In this document: positions 51,828-60,402 of the stretch, piece after piece
Layout: each line of letters starts with the position of its first letter
How positions within the stretch are numbered: the first letter of the stretch is position 1
Origin: Bacillus rhizoplanae
Lineage (GTDB): Bacteria; Bacillota; Bacilli; Bacillales; Bacillaceae_G
Assembly: GCF_917563915.1 (NCBI RefSeq)
Contig: NZ_CAKJTI010000012.1
Span: forward strand, 28,016 to 92,015
Length of the DNA: 64,000 bases
Reading direction: 5' to 3'
Translations under genes and position numbers: made by a program
The notes under the pieces: generated by a model
Told to the model about the DNA's origin: nothing
Database searches by the model: none
The model's input: only the letters and a program-made list of their open reading frames with translations

Positions 51828-53537
51828 TTAAACAATATATTTCCCGCGATTTATAATCGTTTTTGCGATTTCTCTCTTTTTCGTAAACAAGTTCGTGTAT
51901 AGAGGTACTGACAGTTGACGAATTTCATCTAGAATGGTGTTTCTAGTTTGCTCTTCTTGCACCGCTGCAGAAAGAAGAACAATTGCTGCTGATTCTACTT
52001 TTCGATATCCTTCTTCACAAAGCACATCCGTTATAAACTGTTTTGTACGTTCTTTTTCTTCACCATTTTTACTTATCGCTTTCTTTGTACGTAAAAATGC
52101 CGATTCCATTACATATACATCTTTCAACATGTCTGCTAACACGCGTGAATATTCTTGTTCTTGTTCGATTTTTAATTCAGGAGTTCGAGATAGCGTTTTC
52201 AAAGATTGCTTCAATAATTGTTTCGATAATAAAATATAACGATGATTTCGTTCTACATTTTCAAATGTGTCTTCATCTACTTGGTCTCCTAGTTGTTTCG
52301 TTTGTTTCATTAACATTTTCGCAACTGTTAAGCGGTTAATTTCATTCGTTCCTTCAAATATACGGCTAATTCTAGCATCACGATATAATCGTTCTACTTC
52401 ATATTCTTGCATATAACCATAACCACCATGAATTTGTACCGCTTCATCCACAATATTTCCAAGTGTTTCTGAGGCATTCACTTTGTTGATCGCACACTCC
52501 ATTGCAAATTGAGACATTTTCTGCATAATACCTTCATCACTCTCATGAATTGCTTCATCAATTACGCCTGCTGTTCGATAAGCTGCGCTCTCTGCACCGT
52601 ATGTAGCGATAATCATATTTGCAATTTTCTCTTGAATCATCGTGAAATCAACTAATTCTGTTTGAAACTGTTTTCGTTCTTTTCCGTATTGAACAGATAG
52701 GCCAATTGCTTGCTTTGCTGTTCCAATATTTCCGAAAGCAAGTTTCAATCTAGCAAAATTGAGAATATTAAGAGCTACATGATGTCCCTTTCCTACTTCC
52801 CCTAGTACATTTTCAGCAGGAATGACGACATCCTCTAAAATCAGTGTCGCAGTTGAAGAACCTTTAATACCCATTTTCTTTTCTTCTAGGCCAATCGAAA
52901 CGCCTTCACATGTTCTTTCGACAATAAATGCTGTCATTCCTTTATTTGTCTTTGCAAAAACAACATATACGTCAGCCATATGAGCATTTGTAATCCACTG
53001 TTTTTCACCATTTAATGTCCAAGCTGTTCCTTCTTCATTTAAGACAGCACTTGTTTTTGCACTTAATGCATCAGATCCAGCATTAGGTTCTGTTAAAGCA
53101 TAAGCTCCAATCCATTCGCCTGATGCAATTTTAGGTAAGTATTTTTCCTTCTGCTCTTTTGTTCCGTAATATATATATGGCAGCGTTCCTACTCCAGCAT
53201 GAATATTAAAGGAAACACTAAAGGCTCCTGCATATCCCATCTTTTCCGCCACAAGTCCAGAAACTGCTTTCCCTAATTCAAATCCACCATACTCTTCTGG
53301 AACCTCTATACTCAACAATCCAAGTTCTCCAGCCTTTTCAAACAACCTGCGGGAAACTTGATAATTGTGCTGCTCAATATTTTCAATTTGAGGAACAATT
53401 TCCTGTTTCACAAATTGTTCTGTTGTTTTTGCGATTAAATCTTCATCACCTGAAAAATCCTCAGGTGTAAAAAAGGTTGTATTAAGCTCCTGATTCAGCG
53501 AAAAAAATTCGTCCCATTGCAACTTTGTTTTCTCCAT
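51828..53537 (-). CDS. Acyl-CoA dehydrogenase with C-terminal extension, probable isobutyryl-CoA dehydrogenase
   Basis: At 569 residues it is longer than the normal 380-residue enzymes. Residues about 30-410 form a standard dehydrogenase with GAYALTEPNAGSDALSAKTS and AVQIHGGYGYMQEYEVERLYRDARISRIFEGTNEINR. The last 150 residues are a helical extension of the kind seen in very-long-chain-like and FadE-type forms. It is the first gene of the minus-strand valine operon and should oxidise isobutyryl-CoA to methacrylyl-CoA. The sigma-54 promoter at 53577 lies 40 nt upstream. Confidence 0.9.
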   Translation of the reverse strand: MEKTKLQWDEFFSLNQELNTTFFTPEDFSGDEDLIAKTTEQFVKQEIVPQIENIEQHNYQVSRRLFEKAGELGLLSIEVPEEYGGFELGKAVSGLVAEKMGYAGAFSVSFNIHAGVGTLPYIYYGTKEQKEKYLPKIASGEWIGAYALTEPNAGSDALSAKTSAVLNEEGTAWTLNGEKQWITNAHMADVYVVFAKTNKGMTAFIVERTCEGVSIGLEEKKMGIKGSSTATLILEDVVIPAENVLGEVGKGHHVALNILNFARLKLAFGNIGTAKQAIGLSVQYGKERKQFQTELVDFTMIQEKIANMIIATYGAESAAYRTAGVIDEAIHESDEGIMQKMSQFAMECAINKVNASETLGNIVDEAVQIHGGYGYMQEYEVERLYRDARISRIFEGTNEINRLTVAKMLMKQTKQLGDQVDEDTFENVERNHRYILLSKQLLKQSLKTLSRTPELKIEQEQEYSRVLADMLKDVYVMESAFLRTKKAISKNGEEKERTKQFITDVLCEEGYRKVESAAIVLLSAAVQEEQTRNTILDEIRQLSVPLYTNLFTKKREIAKTIINRGKYIV

Positions 53538-53576
53538 CTGTATCCCCCTATCATTTCGGTCTTCATTTTATTTATA

Positions 53577-53592
53577 TGCAAAATCTATGCCA
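53577..53592 (-). promoter_or_regulatory. Sigma-54 (-24/-12) promoter
   Basis: On the minus strand TGGCATAGATTTTGCA has GG and GC with exactly 10 nt between. It lies 40 nt before the acyl-CoA dehydrogenase start codon and downstream of the enhancer-binding protein gene. Confidence 0.82.
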
Positions 53593-53634
53593 ATCTAAAA
53601 ACTTGATAGAACAAGGGCAAAATGAAAAGAAAAC

Positions 53635-53681
53635 GTAAAATTGTTTAGACAGTTTTACACTTGATATAACAATTGTTTAGA
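53635..53681 (-). promoter_or_regulatory. Probable enhancer sites for the sigma-54 activator
   Basis: GTAAAACTGT / ACAATTTTAC arms form a near-perfect inverted repeat at 53635-53658, with TTGTTTAGA (plus strand) at 53641. A second TTGTTTAGA at 53673 lies 32 bp away, about three helical turns, and overlaps the end of the activator gene. The same core is found at 47372, upstream of the other sigma-54 promoter. Confidence 0.65.
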
Positions 53682-55437
53682 TTTTGAATCTTGACAATTT
53701 ATTATAAAGGGTCGCCCTAGAAATCCCTAACAATGCCGCTGCTTTTGACTTATTTCCTTTTGCTTCTTTTAAAACGCGTTCAATTAATCCTCTTTCTTCC
53801 TCTTCACGCACCACTTTCATCGCTTCTTGTTTTGCAGGTAAAGACTGAATCATAGGTACTAATTTCTTTTGCTCCATATCCCGATAATAAAATTCTTCTG
53901 GTAAATCCTTAGCCCGTATATGTGCATCATCTGATAGTGCAAATAGCCTTTCTAACACATTGATTAATTCCCTGACATTACCCGGCCAATTATAATGGAA
54001 CATAAGGCGTAATACCTCTTTATCAAGTGTCTTTTCTTCGGCACCATACATTTGACATAACTTTTGTAAATGTTCTTCGACAATGAGTGGTATATCTTGT
54101 TTTCGAAAGCGAAGCGGTGGAATATGAATCGGAATAACATGAAGACGATGATATAAATCCTCCCTAAAGGTTCCTTCTCTAACCATTTGTTTTAAATCTT
54201 TATTTGTCGCTGCGATTAGCCTGAAATCAACAGAAATTGGATGTGTACCACCTATTCTTTCTATTTCCCTTTCTTGTAAAACACGTAAAATTTTCACTTG
54301 CGTTAATAGAGACATATCGCCAATCTCGTCTAAAAATAATGTTCCATGATTTGCAAGTTCAAACTTCCCTGCCTTCCCATTCTTTTTCGCACCTGTAAAA
54401 GCACCTTCTGCATAACCAAACAATTCAGATTCTAGTAAATTATCAGGAATAGCAGCACAGTTCACACTAATAAATGGACCGTTTTTTGTTATACCGGTAT
54501 CATGTATAGCACGTGCAAATTGCTCTTTACCAACACCGCTTTCCCCAGTAATTAATACGGATGCTTTTGATCCAGCTGCTTTTCGAGCCATTCTTTTCGT
54601 TTCAGAAATTGTTTGGCTTTCTCCAAGAATATCTTCAAATCGAATCTGCTTCTTTTTCGGTTTGGAAAACGTTGGTTTGATTGTCCTATCCTTTTGATCA
54701 AATCGTTCTAGTATTTTATAAATATCTGAAATCCCTTCATGAATAAGCATCCCTACAGCACCTATCACTCTTCCCTGCTTCCAAATTGGCATCCGGTGCA
54801 CAACTAGATTCTGTCCTTGCAGACGGTGCACTTGATTTCTTTCTGGTACTCCTGTTTTTAATACAACTGGAAGCCGCGTATTCTCAATTACATTTTCAGC
54901 GCGCTGCCCAATTGCTTCTTCTTTCGTTACACCAACAAAGCGACTATACGTGTCATTAAACATTTGGATAACTCCATTTTCATCCACAATTGCAATACCT
55001 TCATATGCAGTATCAAAACAAAGTTTAAACCACTCTATCGTTTGATGTGCATTTTCGATTTCTTGAACCAAATCTTTATGAAACGCTAATAATTCCTTGT
55101 TACTAACTACTCCTTTAAGCTCCCCATTCTCCTCACAAGTCACGTAAAGTGGAATATTCTCTAATTCGCTTAATGAAAAGTCTTCCCTCACCTTATAGAA
55201 AGAATGTCTCAGTATAGTGACAATCGGTTCATCCCACTCTGAATGATCCTCTAACCACTTTACACAATCAATTAGTTTCACAACCCCAATCACATCATTA
55301 TTTTCTAAAACAGGGAGTTCTGTACTCTCTGATTCAGCTAGTAGTCGTAATGCTTCTCGAATCGTATCATCTTTCCTCAAAATGTATGGGTCCTGCTTCA
55401 TCCATTTTCGAACAGGGTCATATTTTGCGGCCATCAT
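53677..55437 (-). CDS. Sigma-54-dependent enhancer-binding protein (CBS-PAS-AAA-HTH)
   Basis: This 586-residue regulator has two CBS repeats (about 12-120, starting MKQDPYILRKDDTIREAL), a PAS domain (about 140-245) and a sigma-54 AAA+ domain (about 265-495). The latter has Walker A TGESGVGKE, the sigma-54 contact loop YAEGAFTGA, LFLDEIGDM and the arginine fingers. A Fis-type helix-turn-helix ends the protein (about 545-586, KSKAAALLGISRATLYNK). It should sense a metabolite through the CBS or PAS domain and activate the two -24/-12 promoters in this block. Adjacent placement to the valine operon supports this; the effector is unknown. Confidence 0.94.
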   Translation of the reverse strand: MMAAKYDPVRKWMKQDPYILRKDDTIREALRLLAESESTELPVLENNDVIGVVKLIDCVKWLEDHSEWDEPIVTILRHSFYKVREDFSLSELENIPLYVTCEENGELKGVVSNKELLAFHKDLVQEIENAHQTIEWFKLCFDTAYEGIAIVDENGVIQMFNDTYSRFVGVTKEEAIGQRAENVIENTRLPVVLKTGVPERNQVHRLQGQNLVVHRMPIWKQGRVIGAVGMLIHEGISDIYKILERFDQKDRTIKPTFSKPKKKQIRFEDILGESQTISETKRMARKAAGSKASVLITGESGVGKEQFARAIHDTGITKNGPFISVNCAAIPDNLLESELFGYAEGAFTGAKKNGKAGKFELANHGTLFLDEIGDMSLLTQVKILRVLQEREIERIGGTHPISVDFRLIAATNKDLKQMVREGTFREDLYHRLHVIPIHIPPLRFRKQDIPLIVEEHLQKLCQMYGAEEKTLDKEVLRLMFHYNWPGNVRELINVLERLFALSDDAHIRAKDLPEEFYYRDMEQKKLVPMIQSLPAKQEAMKVVREEEERGLIERVLKEAKGNKSKAAALLGISRATLYNKLSRFKI

Positions 55438-55609
55438 AACTGGATTTTCCCTCCTTTAGAATGTCTATTCCTCTCTTTTACTATCTGTAAACACGCTAGT
55501 TCCTTTCTAGAGAGAAAAAATATTATAGTAACTACACTGATGGGAATTTTCTTCATTCTTCACTCAATGGCTTTTATCAATCAAATTCTTACCATTCGTT
55601 AATATAACA

Positions 55610-55673
55610 AAAAAGCGATGATTTATTTCACATCAAGCAGGTGTTTTTGCTAAAGATGTGTATCATCGCTTTC
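55610..55673 (-). terminator. Intrinsic terminator after prpB
   Basis: AAAGCGATGAT pairs with ATCATCGCTTT, and inside it CACATC pairs with GATGTG. On the minus strand the outer stem is followed by TTTTTTG. Confidence 0.86.
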
Positions 55674-55682
55674 TTATTTTAT

Positions 55683-56591
55683 CTATTGCCCATCAGATAA
55701 GACTGTTTTAGCAATTCCCTTATCTAACTCTTCAAAATCATGATACGAAATCGTTTCATATAATTCACTTCTTGTTTGCATATCAGAAAGCCCTTCTTTT
55801 TGCGATCCTTCCTCTTTTATGAGCTGAAAAATACGCTCATAAGCTTTTGCTGCTACGCGAAGAGACGTCACTGGATATATGACCATTTGATAACCGATAT
55901 TAGCAAACTCTTCAGCAGTATAATACGGTGTTTTTCCAAATTCAGTCATATTAGCAAGTAAAGGTACTGTTACTTTCTTTGTAAATAAACGAAACTCTTC
56001 TTCTGACTGCAAAGCTTCTGGGAAAATAGCATCTGCACCTGCTTCAATGTAAGCAATTGCTCTCTCAATCGATGCATCTAATCCTTCAACTGCACGAGCA
56101 TCCGTACGAGCTACAACAACCATCGATGGTGCTACTTCTTTTATAACTTTAATTTTTTGTTGCATTTCTTCAATGGAAACAAGTTTTTTCCCATTGAGAT
56201 GTCCACACTTTTTAGGGAGTTGCTGATCTTCAATTTGGACAGCGGCTACATTTGCTTCCACCATTTCTACAGCAGTTCTCGCTACATTTAACACTCCACC
56301 AAATCCTGTATCAATATCGACAAGAAGAGGTAAATCCGTTGCTCTCACAAGATCTCTTGCTCTTTCAGCCACTTCAGTAGATGTTATAATACCTAAATCT
56401 GGTAAACCCTTACTCGCTGTATAAGCAGCTCCTGATAAATAAAGAGCTGAAAATCCAGTATTTTTTGCAACAAGAGCAGCCATCGCATCATGTGCACCAG
56501 GAATTTGCAAGATTTCAGGTGATTCTACTAAAGCTCGGAATCGATTGGCAAGTTCTTCTTGTGTTGACTGTTTATTTACAACCCAAGCCAT
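55683..56591 (-). CDS. prpB: Methylisocitrate lyase
   Basis: This 302-residue protein of the isocitrate lyase superfamily has the active-site loop KKCGHLNGK with the catalytic cysteine, DIDTGFGG for metal binding and VARTDARAVEGLD. It cleaves 2-methylisocitrate to pyruvate and succinate, the last step of the methylcitrate cycle. It is the third gene of prpC-prpD-prpB, with 17 nt between it and prpD. Confidence 0.94.
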   Translation of the reverse strand: MAWVVNKQSTQEELANRFRALVESPEILQIPGAHDAMAALVAKNTGFSALYLSGAAYTASKGLPDLGIITSTEVAERARDLVRATDLPLLVDIDTGFGGVLNVARTAVEMVEANVAAVQIEDQQLPKKCGHLNGKKLVSIEEMQQKIKVIKEVAPSMVVVARTDARAVEGLDASIERAIAYIEAGADAIFPEALQSEEEFRLFTKKVTVPLLANMTEFGKTPYYTAEEFANIGYQMVIYPVTSLRVAAKAYERIFQLIKEEGSQKEGLSDMQTRSELYETISYHDFEELDKGIAKTVLSDGQ

Positions 56592-56608
56592 TCTTATTCC
56601 CCCTATAC

Positions 56609-58045
56609 TTAGATTAAGAAAAGATCTACAAATTCATTTACATTCATATTTTCTAATTTTTCTTCATTCAAACAAGCTTCATGAATTTCTTCTTGTTGTT
56701 TATTAGAATAATGAACAGCCATATTTGCAGAGAACTTTTGAACAACCTTTGGAATCGCTTCGTCTCTACGGAAACGGTGACCTAATGGATATTCACATTC
56801 TACGTTTTCTGTTACTGTACCATCTTTAAAATGAATTTGAACAGCGTTGGCGATTGAGCGCTTGTTCGGATCAAGGTAATCTAAACTGTATTGTTTATTT
56901 TCAACAACAACCATCTTATTTCGTAATTCATCTACGCGAGGGTCAGAAGCTACTTCATCCTCATAATCATCTGCAACAATGTCACCTTTTAATAAACCGA
57001 TTGCAGTAATGTATTGCAAGCAATGATCGCGGTCAGCTGGGTTATTTAATGGACCCTCTTTATCAATAATACGAACTGCTGATTCATGTGTCGTAATTGT
57101 AATACGGTCAATTTCATCTAATCGTTCTTTCACTTCTGGATGTAATTTCACTGCGCATTCTGCAGCTGTTTGAGCATGGAATTCTGCTGGATATGATACT
57201 TTAAACAATACATTTTCCATTACATAAGAATCTAAAGGTCTTGCTAATTTTAGTTCTTGCTTGTTAAACAATACATCTTGGAATCCCCATCCTGGTGCAG
57301 ATAATGCTGTTGGGTAACCCATTTCACCTTTTAATGCAGTAAGTGCAAGATGAACACCACGGCTTGTTGCATCCCCAGCTGCCCATGACTTACGTGAGCC
57401 TGTATTTGGAGCATGACGATATGTACGAAGACTAGAGTTATCAATCCATGCGTGAGACAATGCATTAAAGATTTCTTCACGTGTGCCACCAAGCATTTTA
57501 GTAACAACTGCTGTTGTCGCTACTTTTACGTATAACACATGGTCAAGACCAACGCGGTTTAAACTATTTTCTAATGCAAGTACACCTTGGATTTCATGCG
57601 CTTTAATCATCATTTCAAGTACATCTCGTACTTTTAATGGTTCTTTTCCTTCTGAAATACGAACGCGGCTCACATAATCTGCAACAGCTAAAATGCCACC
57701 TAAATTATCAGACGGATGTCCCCATTCTGCCGCAAGCCACGTATCGTTATAATCTAACCAACGAATCATACATCCAATATTAAACGCACCACGTACTGGA
57801 TCAAGTACAAATGATGTTCCCGGTACACGTGTACCATTTGGCACAATTGTTCCTGGTACAACTGGTCCTAGTAATTTCGTACACTCAGGATATTGCAGTG
57901 CTAGAATTCCACATCCAAGCGTATCAAGTAACACATAGCGTGCTGTACTGAATGCTTCTGAGCTTGTCACCTCTTTATTTAATACATAATCCGTAATTTC
58001 TTCTAAAATTGCATCTTTTTGTTTAATTTCGTTTGTTTTAATCAC
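56609..58045 (-). CDS. prpD: 2-methylcitrate dehydratase
   Basis: This 478-residue MmgE/PrpD family protein starts at a GTG with GGAAGGA 5 nt upstream. Family features include [40 protein letters not shown] and the repeated helix bundle to the C-terminus. It dehydrates 2-methylcitrate to 2-methylaconitate/methylisocitrate. It lies between prpC (98-nt gap with hairpins) and prpB. Confidence 0.94.
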   Translation of the reverse strand: MIKTNEIKQKDAILEEITDYVLNKEVTSSEAFSTARYVLLDTLGCGILALQYPECTKLLGPVVPGTIVPNGTRVPGTSFVLDPVRGAFNIGCMIRWLDYNDTWLAAEWGHPSDNLGGILAVADYVSRVRISEGKEPLKVRDVLEMMIKAHEIQGVLALENSLNRVGLDHVLYVKVATTAVVTKMLGGTREEIFNALSHAWIDNSSLRTYRHAPNTGSRKSWAAGDATSRGVHLALTALKGEMGYPTALSAPGWGFQDVLFNKQELKLARPLDSYVMENVLFKVSYPAEFHAQTAAECAVKLHPEVKERLDEIDRITITTHESAVRIIDKEGPLNNPADRDHCLQYITAIGLLKGDIVADDYEDEVASDPRVDELRNKMVVVENKQYSLDYLDPNKRSIANAVQIHFKDGTVTENVECEYPLGHRFRRDEAIPKVVQKFSANMAVHYSNKQQEEIHEACLNEEKLENMNVNEFVDLFLI

Positions 58046-58086
58046 GCTATCCTTCCCTTTCTGTCAAAAATTCGCTATTATTAAGA

Positions 58087-58143
58087 ATGGGTGTCGGTCA
58101 AACACCCACATGGCGGGCGGCCTTAACAACTCCCCAGTTGTTT
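58087..58143 (-). promoter_or_regulatory. Intercistronic hairpins between prpC and prpD
   Basis: Two stems fit in the 98-nt gap: GGGTGT / ACACCC (58089-58107), and AACAACT / AGTTGTT over CCCC (58126-58142), the latter directly after the prpC stop. A GGCGGGCG / CGCCCGCC complementarity also links the gap to the end of prpC. These could stabilise the mRNA end or tune prpD relative to prpC. The effect is inference. Confidence 0.5.
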
Positions 58144-59262
58144 TTATTTGCTAAGCACATGTCGCCCGCCGATATAATTTACACGTGGGCGGAACAATCG
58201 ATTATTTGTATGTTGCTCAATCACATGCGCACATAAGCCTACCGTTCTTGAACTGAAAAAGATTGGTGTGTACAGTTGAATTGGAATACCTAACATCCAA
58301 TAGACTGGAGCAGCATAATAATCTAAGTTTGGATAGATTCCTTTTTCCTTCTCCATAATCTTTTCTCCAGCTTCACACATTTCATATAATGTATAATCGC
58401 CTTTCACATCACATAACTGTTTTAATGCTTCCTTCATCATGAGTGCTCTTGGATCTATCTTCTTCATGTAGACGCGATGTCCAAATCCCATAATTTTTTC
58501 TTTGTTATACAGTTTCTTTTGCAGTAATTCTTCAAATTTCTCAACAGTACCCGCTTCAAGCAGCATGTACATTACTGCCTCATTTGCCCCCCCATGTAAA
58601 TTACCTTTTAAAGAAGCAACTGCTCCGGTTAAAGCACCGTATAAATCTGATTGTGTCGACGCAATTACTCTAGCCGTAAAAGTAGAATTAGGCATCTCGT
58701 GTTCACTATACAGAACAAGTGATTTATCAAATATTTTTTCTTCTAATTCAGAAGGCTTCTTACCCGTAAGCATATGGAAGAAGTTCGCACTATAAGATAA
58801 CTCTTGAATTGGTTCAATTGGTTCTTCATTATTCAAAATCCGATAACTGTTAGCTACTATATTCGGCACTTTACTTAACAATTTATAAGCACGTTTTTTA
58901 TTCACATCCAATGATCGATCATCAATTTCATTGTCATAACCAGAGAGTGCTGAAATTCCCGTGCGTAACCCGTCCATCGGATGCGTTTGTTTTGGCAATG
59001 CTTTTAAAACATCAAAAACACCAGTAGGAACTTCATATTCATGCTTTAGCGTTTCTTCTAATGCCGCCTTTTCATCTGAATTAGGAAGTTTCTCCTCTAA
59101 TAAAAGATGAACAATATCTAAATAACTTTTCGCTTTAGATAACTCAATCAGGTCATACCCTTGAATAACGATTTCTCCTTTTTTTGTATCAAGAAAAGAA
59201 ATCTTCGTCTCTGTTGCAACTACCCCATCAAGTCCTGGAAAATAATTTTTTTCAGCTTCCAT
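58144..59262 (-). CDS. prpC: 2-methylcitrate synthase (citrate synthase family)
   Basis: This 372-residue citrate-synthase-type enzyme has the catalytic GFGHRVYMKKIDPRA, NFFHMLTGKKPSELE and the substrate histidine region in LHGGANEAVMYML. The length and the prpD/prpB partners identify it as methylcitrate synthase, which condenses propionyl-CoA with oxaloacetate. It is the first gene of the prp operon and starts after TAGGAGGAAG. No sigma-54 promoter is visible in front, so control differs from the valine operons. Confidence 0.92.
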   Translation of the reverse strand: MEAEKNYFPGLDGVVATETKISFLDTKKGEIVIQGYDLIELSKAKSYLDIVHLLLEEKLPNSDEKAALEETLKHEYEVPTGVFDVLKALPKQTHPMDGLRTGISALSGYDNEIDDRSLDVNKKRAYKLLSKVPNIVANSYRILNNEEPIEPIQELSYSANFFHMLTGKKPSELEEKIFDKSLVLYSEHEMPNSTFTARVIASTQSDLYGALTGAVASLKGNLHGGANEAVMYMLLEAGTVEKFEELLQKKLYNKEKIMGFGHRVYMKKIDPRALMMKEALKQLCDVKGDYTLYEMCEAGEKIMEKEKGIYPNLDYYAAPVYWMLGIPIQLYTPIFFSSRTVGLCAHVIEQHTNNRLFRPRVNYIGGRHVLSK

Positions 59263-59903
59263 TTTGTCTTCCTCCTATCCAAATAGATCTTCGTTTACAA
59301 TTCTGTAAGCCTTTCCAAGATTGCACAAATATATTTTCCTTAGTATTCTCTTCTAGTTACTTCATCCACTAATAAAGAATACGTGGTAAGCAGCATATAA
59401 GATTTTTCTATGTTTAGATTGTTCATAATAGTAGTCTTGAAAGAATTAAGAATTTAAGTGGCCATTCCAAACAGAGAATTTCTCATAGCTTCATACTTAT
59501 TAATGAACTTCGACAATAACAAATAACTTTTCAAGAAGCTGTTACTATACGAAGAGATACTATAAAACATATTTTCTACCTTCGCACTTAACACCTCCTA
59601 TTCACATAGACTTTGATGTGTACTAAACCAGGCAAGGGCCTCATAGCATCCAAATAGCGCAACTTCCCTTTTAAGAAGCTAGAACGAACACTATATCCTC
59701 ACCAGTTTTACATCTATTACTTTTTCTACTTAAATATATCAGACTCTTCTAATAATTACAATTTATTTTACTTTCGGTATTTTTAAATATTCTAACTATT
59801 AATTTTATTAATATACTTATTATCATTTTTATTCTGTTTTTTATGATAATGAATTTAAATTTTCAGTAGCGGCGTCACTCACCTCCCACAAGATGATTTT
59901 CAA
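59263..59903. other. Long non-coding upstream region of prpC
   Basis: No convincing gene is seen in this stretch of over 600 bp. On the minus strand AGGAGGTG at 59592-59599 precedes only a 3-codon frame in its spacing, and GGGAGGTG near 59885 precedes a 7-codon frame. These may be relics or leader ORFs. A partial activator-like CTAAACA occurs near 59410. The operon's promoter should be within 59270-59450, but I cannot point to a clear one. Confidence 0.4.
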
Positions 59904-59932
59904 TAAAAAAAGATAGCAACAAGCTATCCTTT
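59904..59932 (-). terminator. Intrinsic terminator after the DUF4870 gene
   Basis: On the minus strand AAAAGGATAGC and GCTATCTTTTTTT arms pair over a short loop followed by T residues. Confidence 0.86.
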
Positions 59933-59955
59933 TCACACATTTATACTTATTAATT

Positions 59956-60264
59956 CTATTTCAACCATGACCCAACAATCGGATATTGAAAAGGTCGATC
60001 TTTTATCGCACGAACGATACCGACGATTGGAGTAATTAAAGCAATTAACCCGAAAATAATTAAGAACGGAATTCCAATTAATACCCAAGAAAAAAATACT
60101 GAAATAGCAATTAATACACCTATTACAAAATGAAATATAACTGCTTGTAATGATAAACTTTTAATTGCTTGATCAGAACTAACAAGAAATATAATAAACG
60201 GAACTAATACAGGTGCAAACCAAGTACTAGCATGAATGAATATTTTCAGTCCTTTATTCTCCAT
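59956..60264 (-). CDS. DUF4870 membrane protein, 102 residues
   Basis: Starts MENKGLKIFIHASTWFAPVL. Three to four hydrophobic helices and the conserved LSLQAVIFHFVIGVLI and GIVRAIKDRPFQYPIVG segments match the DUF4870 family (Tic20-like small membrane proteins). A good AAGGAG precedes the ATG. It is monocistronic. Function unknown. Confidence 0.87.
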   Translation of the reverse strand: MENKGLKIFIHASTWFAPVLVPFIIFLVSSDQAIKSLSLQAVIFHFVIGVLIAISVFFSWVLIGIPFLIIFGLIALITPIVGIVRAIKDRPFQYPIVGSWLK

Positions 60265-60402
60265 TTAAAAATTACTCCTTTTCATTCGCATTTTCTTTAT
60301 TATGTAATATTTTACATTTTATTCTATAATATGTGAATGAATCTTGAGACTGATTTATATTCATTCAAAAGTTGGATAATTTACTCTGACTTTAAACCAA
60401 TA

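Noticed and set aside
59557-59599. Strong AGGAGGTG on the minus strand that could start a small gene upstream of prpC
   Set aside because: At proper spacing it opens only Met-Arg-Arg-stop; a longer 38-codon frame starts too far away (about 21 nt) and has no recognisable content.
59860-59892. GGGAGGTG followed by a 7-codon frame (minus strand), like a type I toxin or leader peptide
   Set aside because: No hydrophobic toxin segment follows and no terminator or antisense RNA signal is visible.
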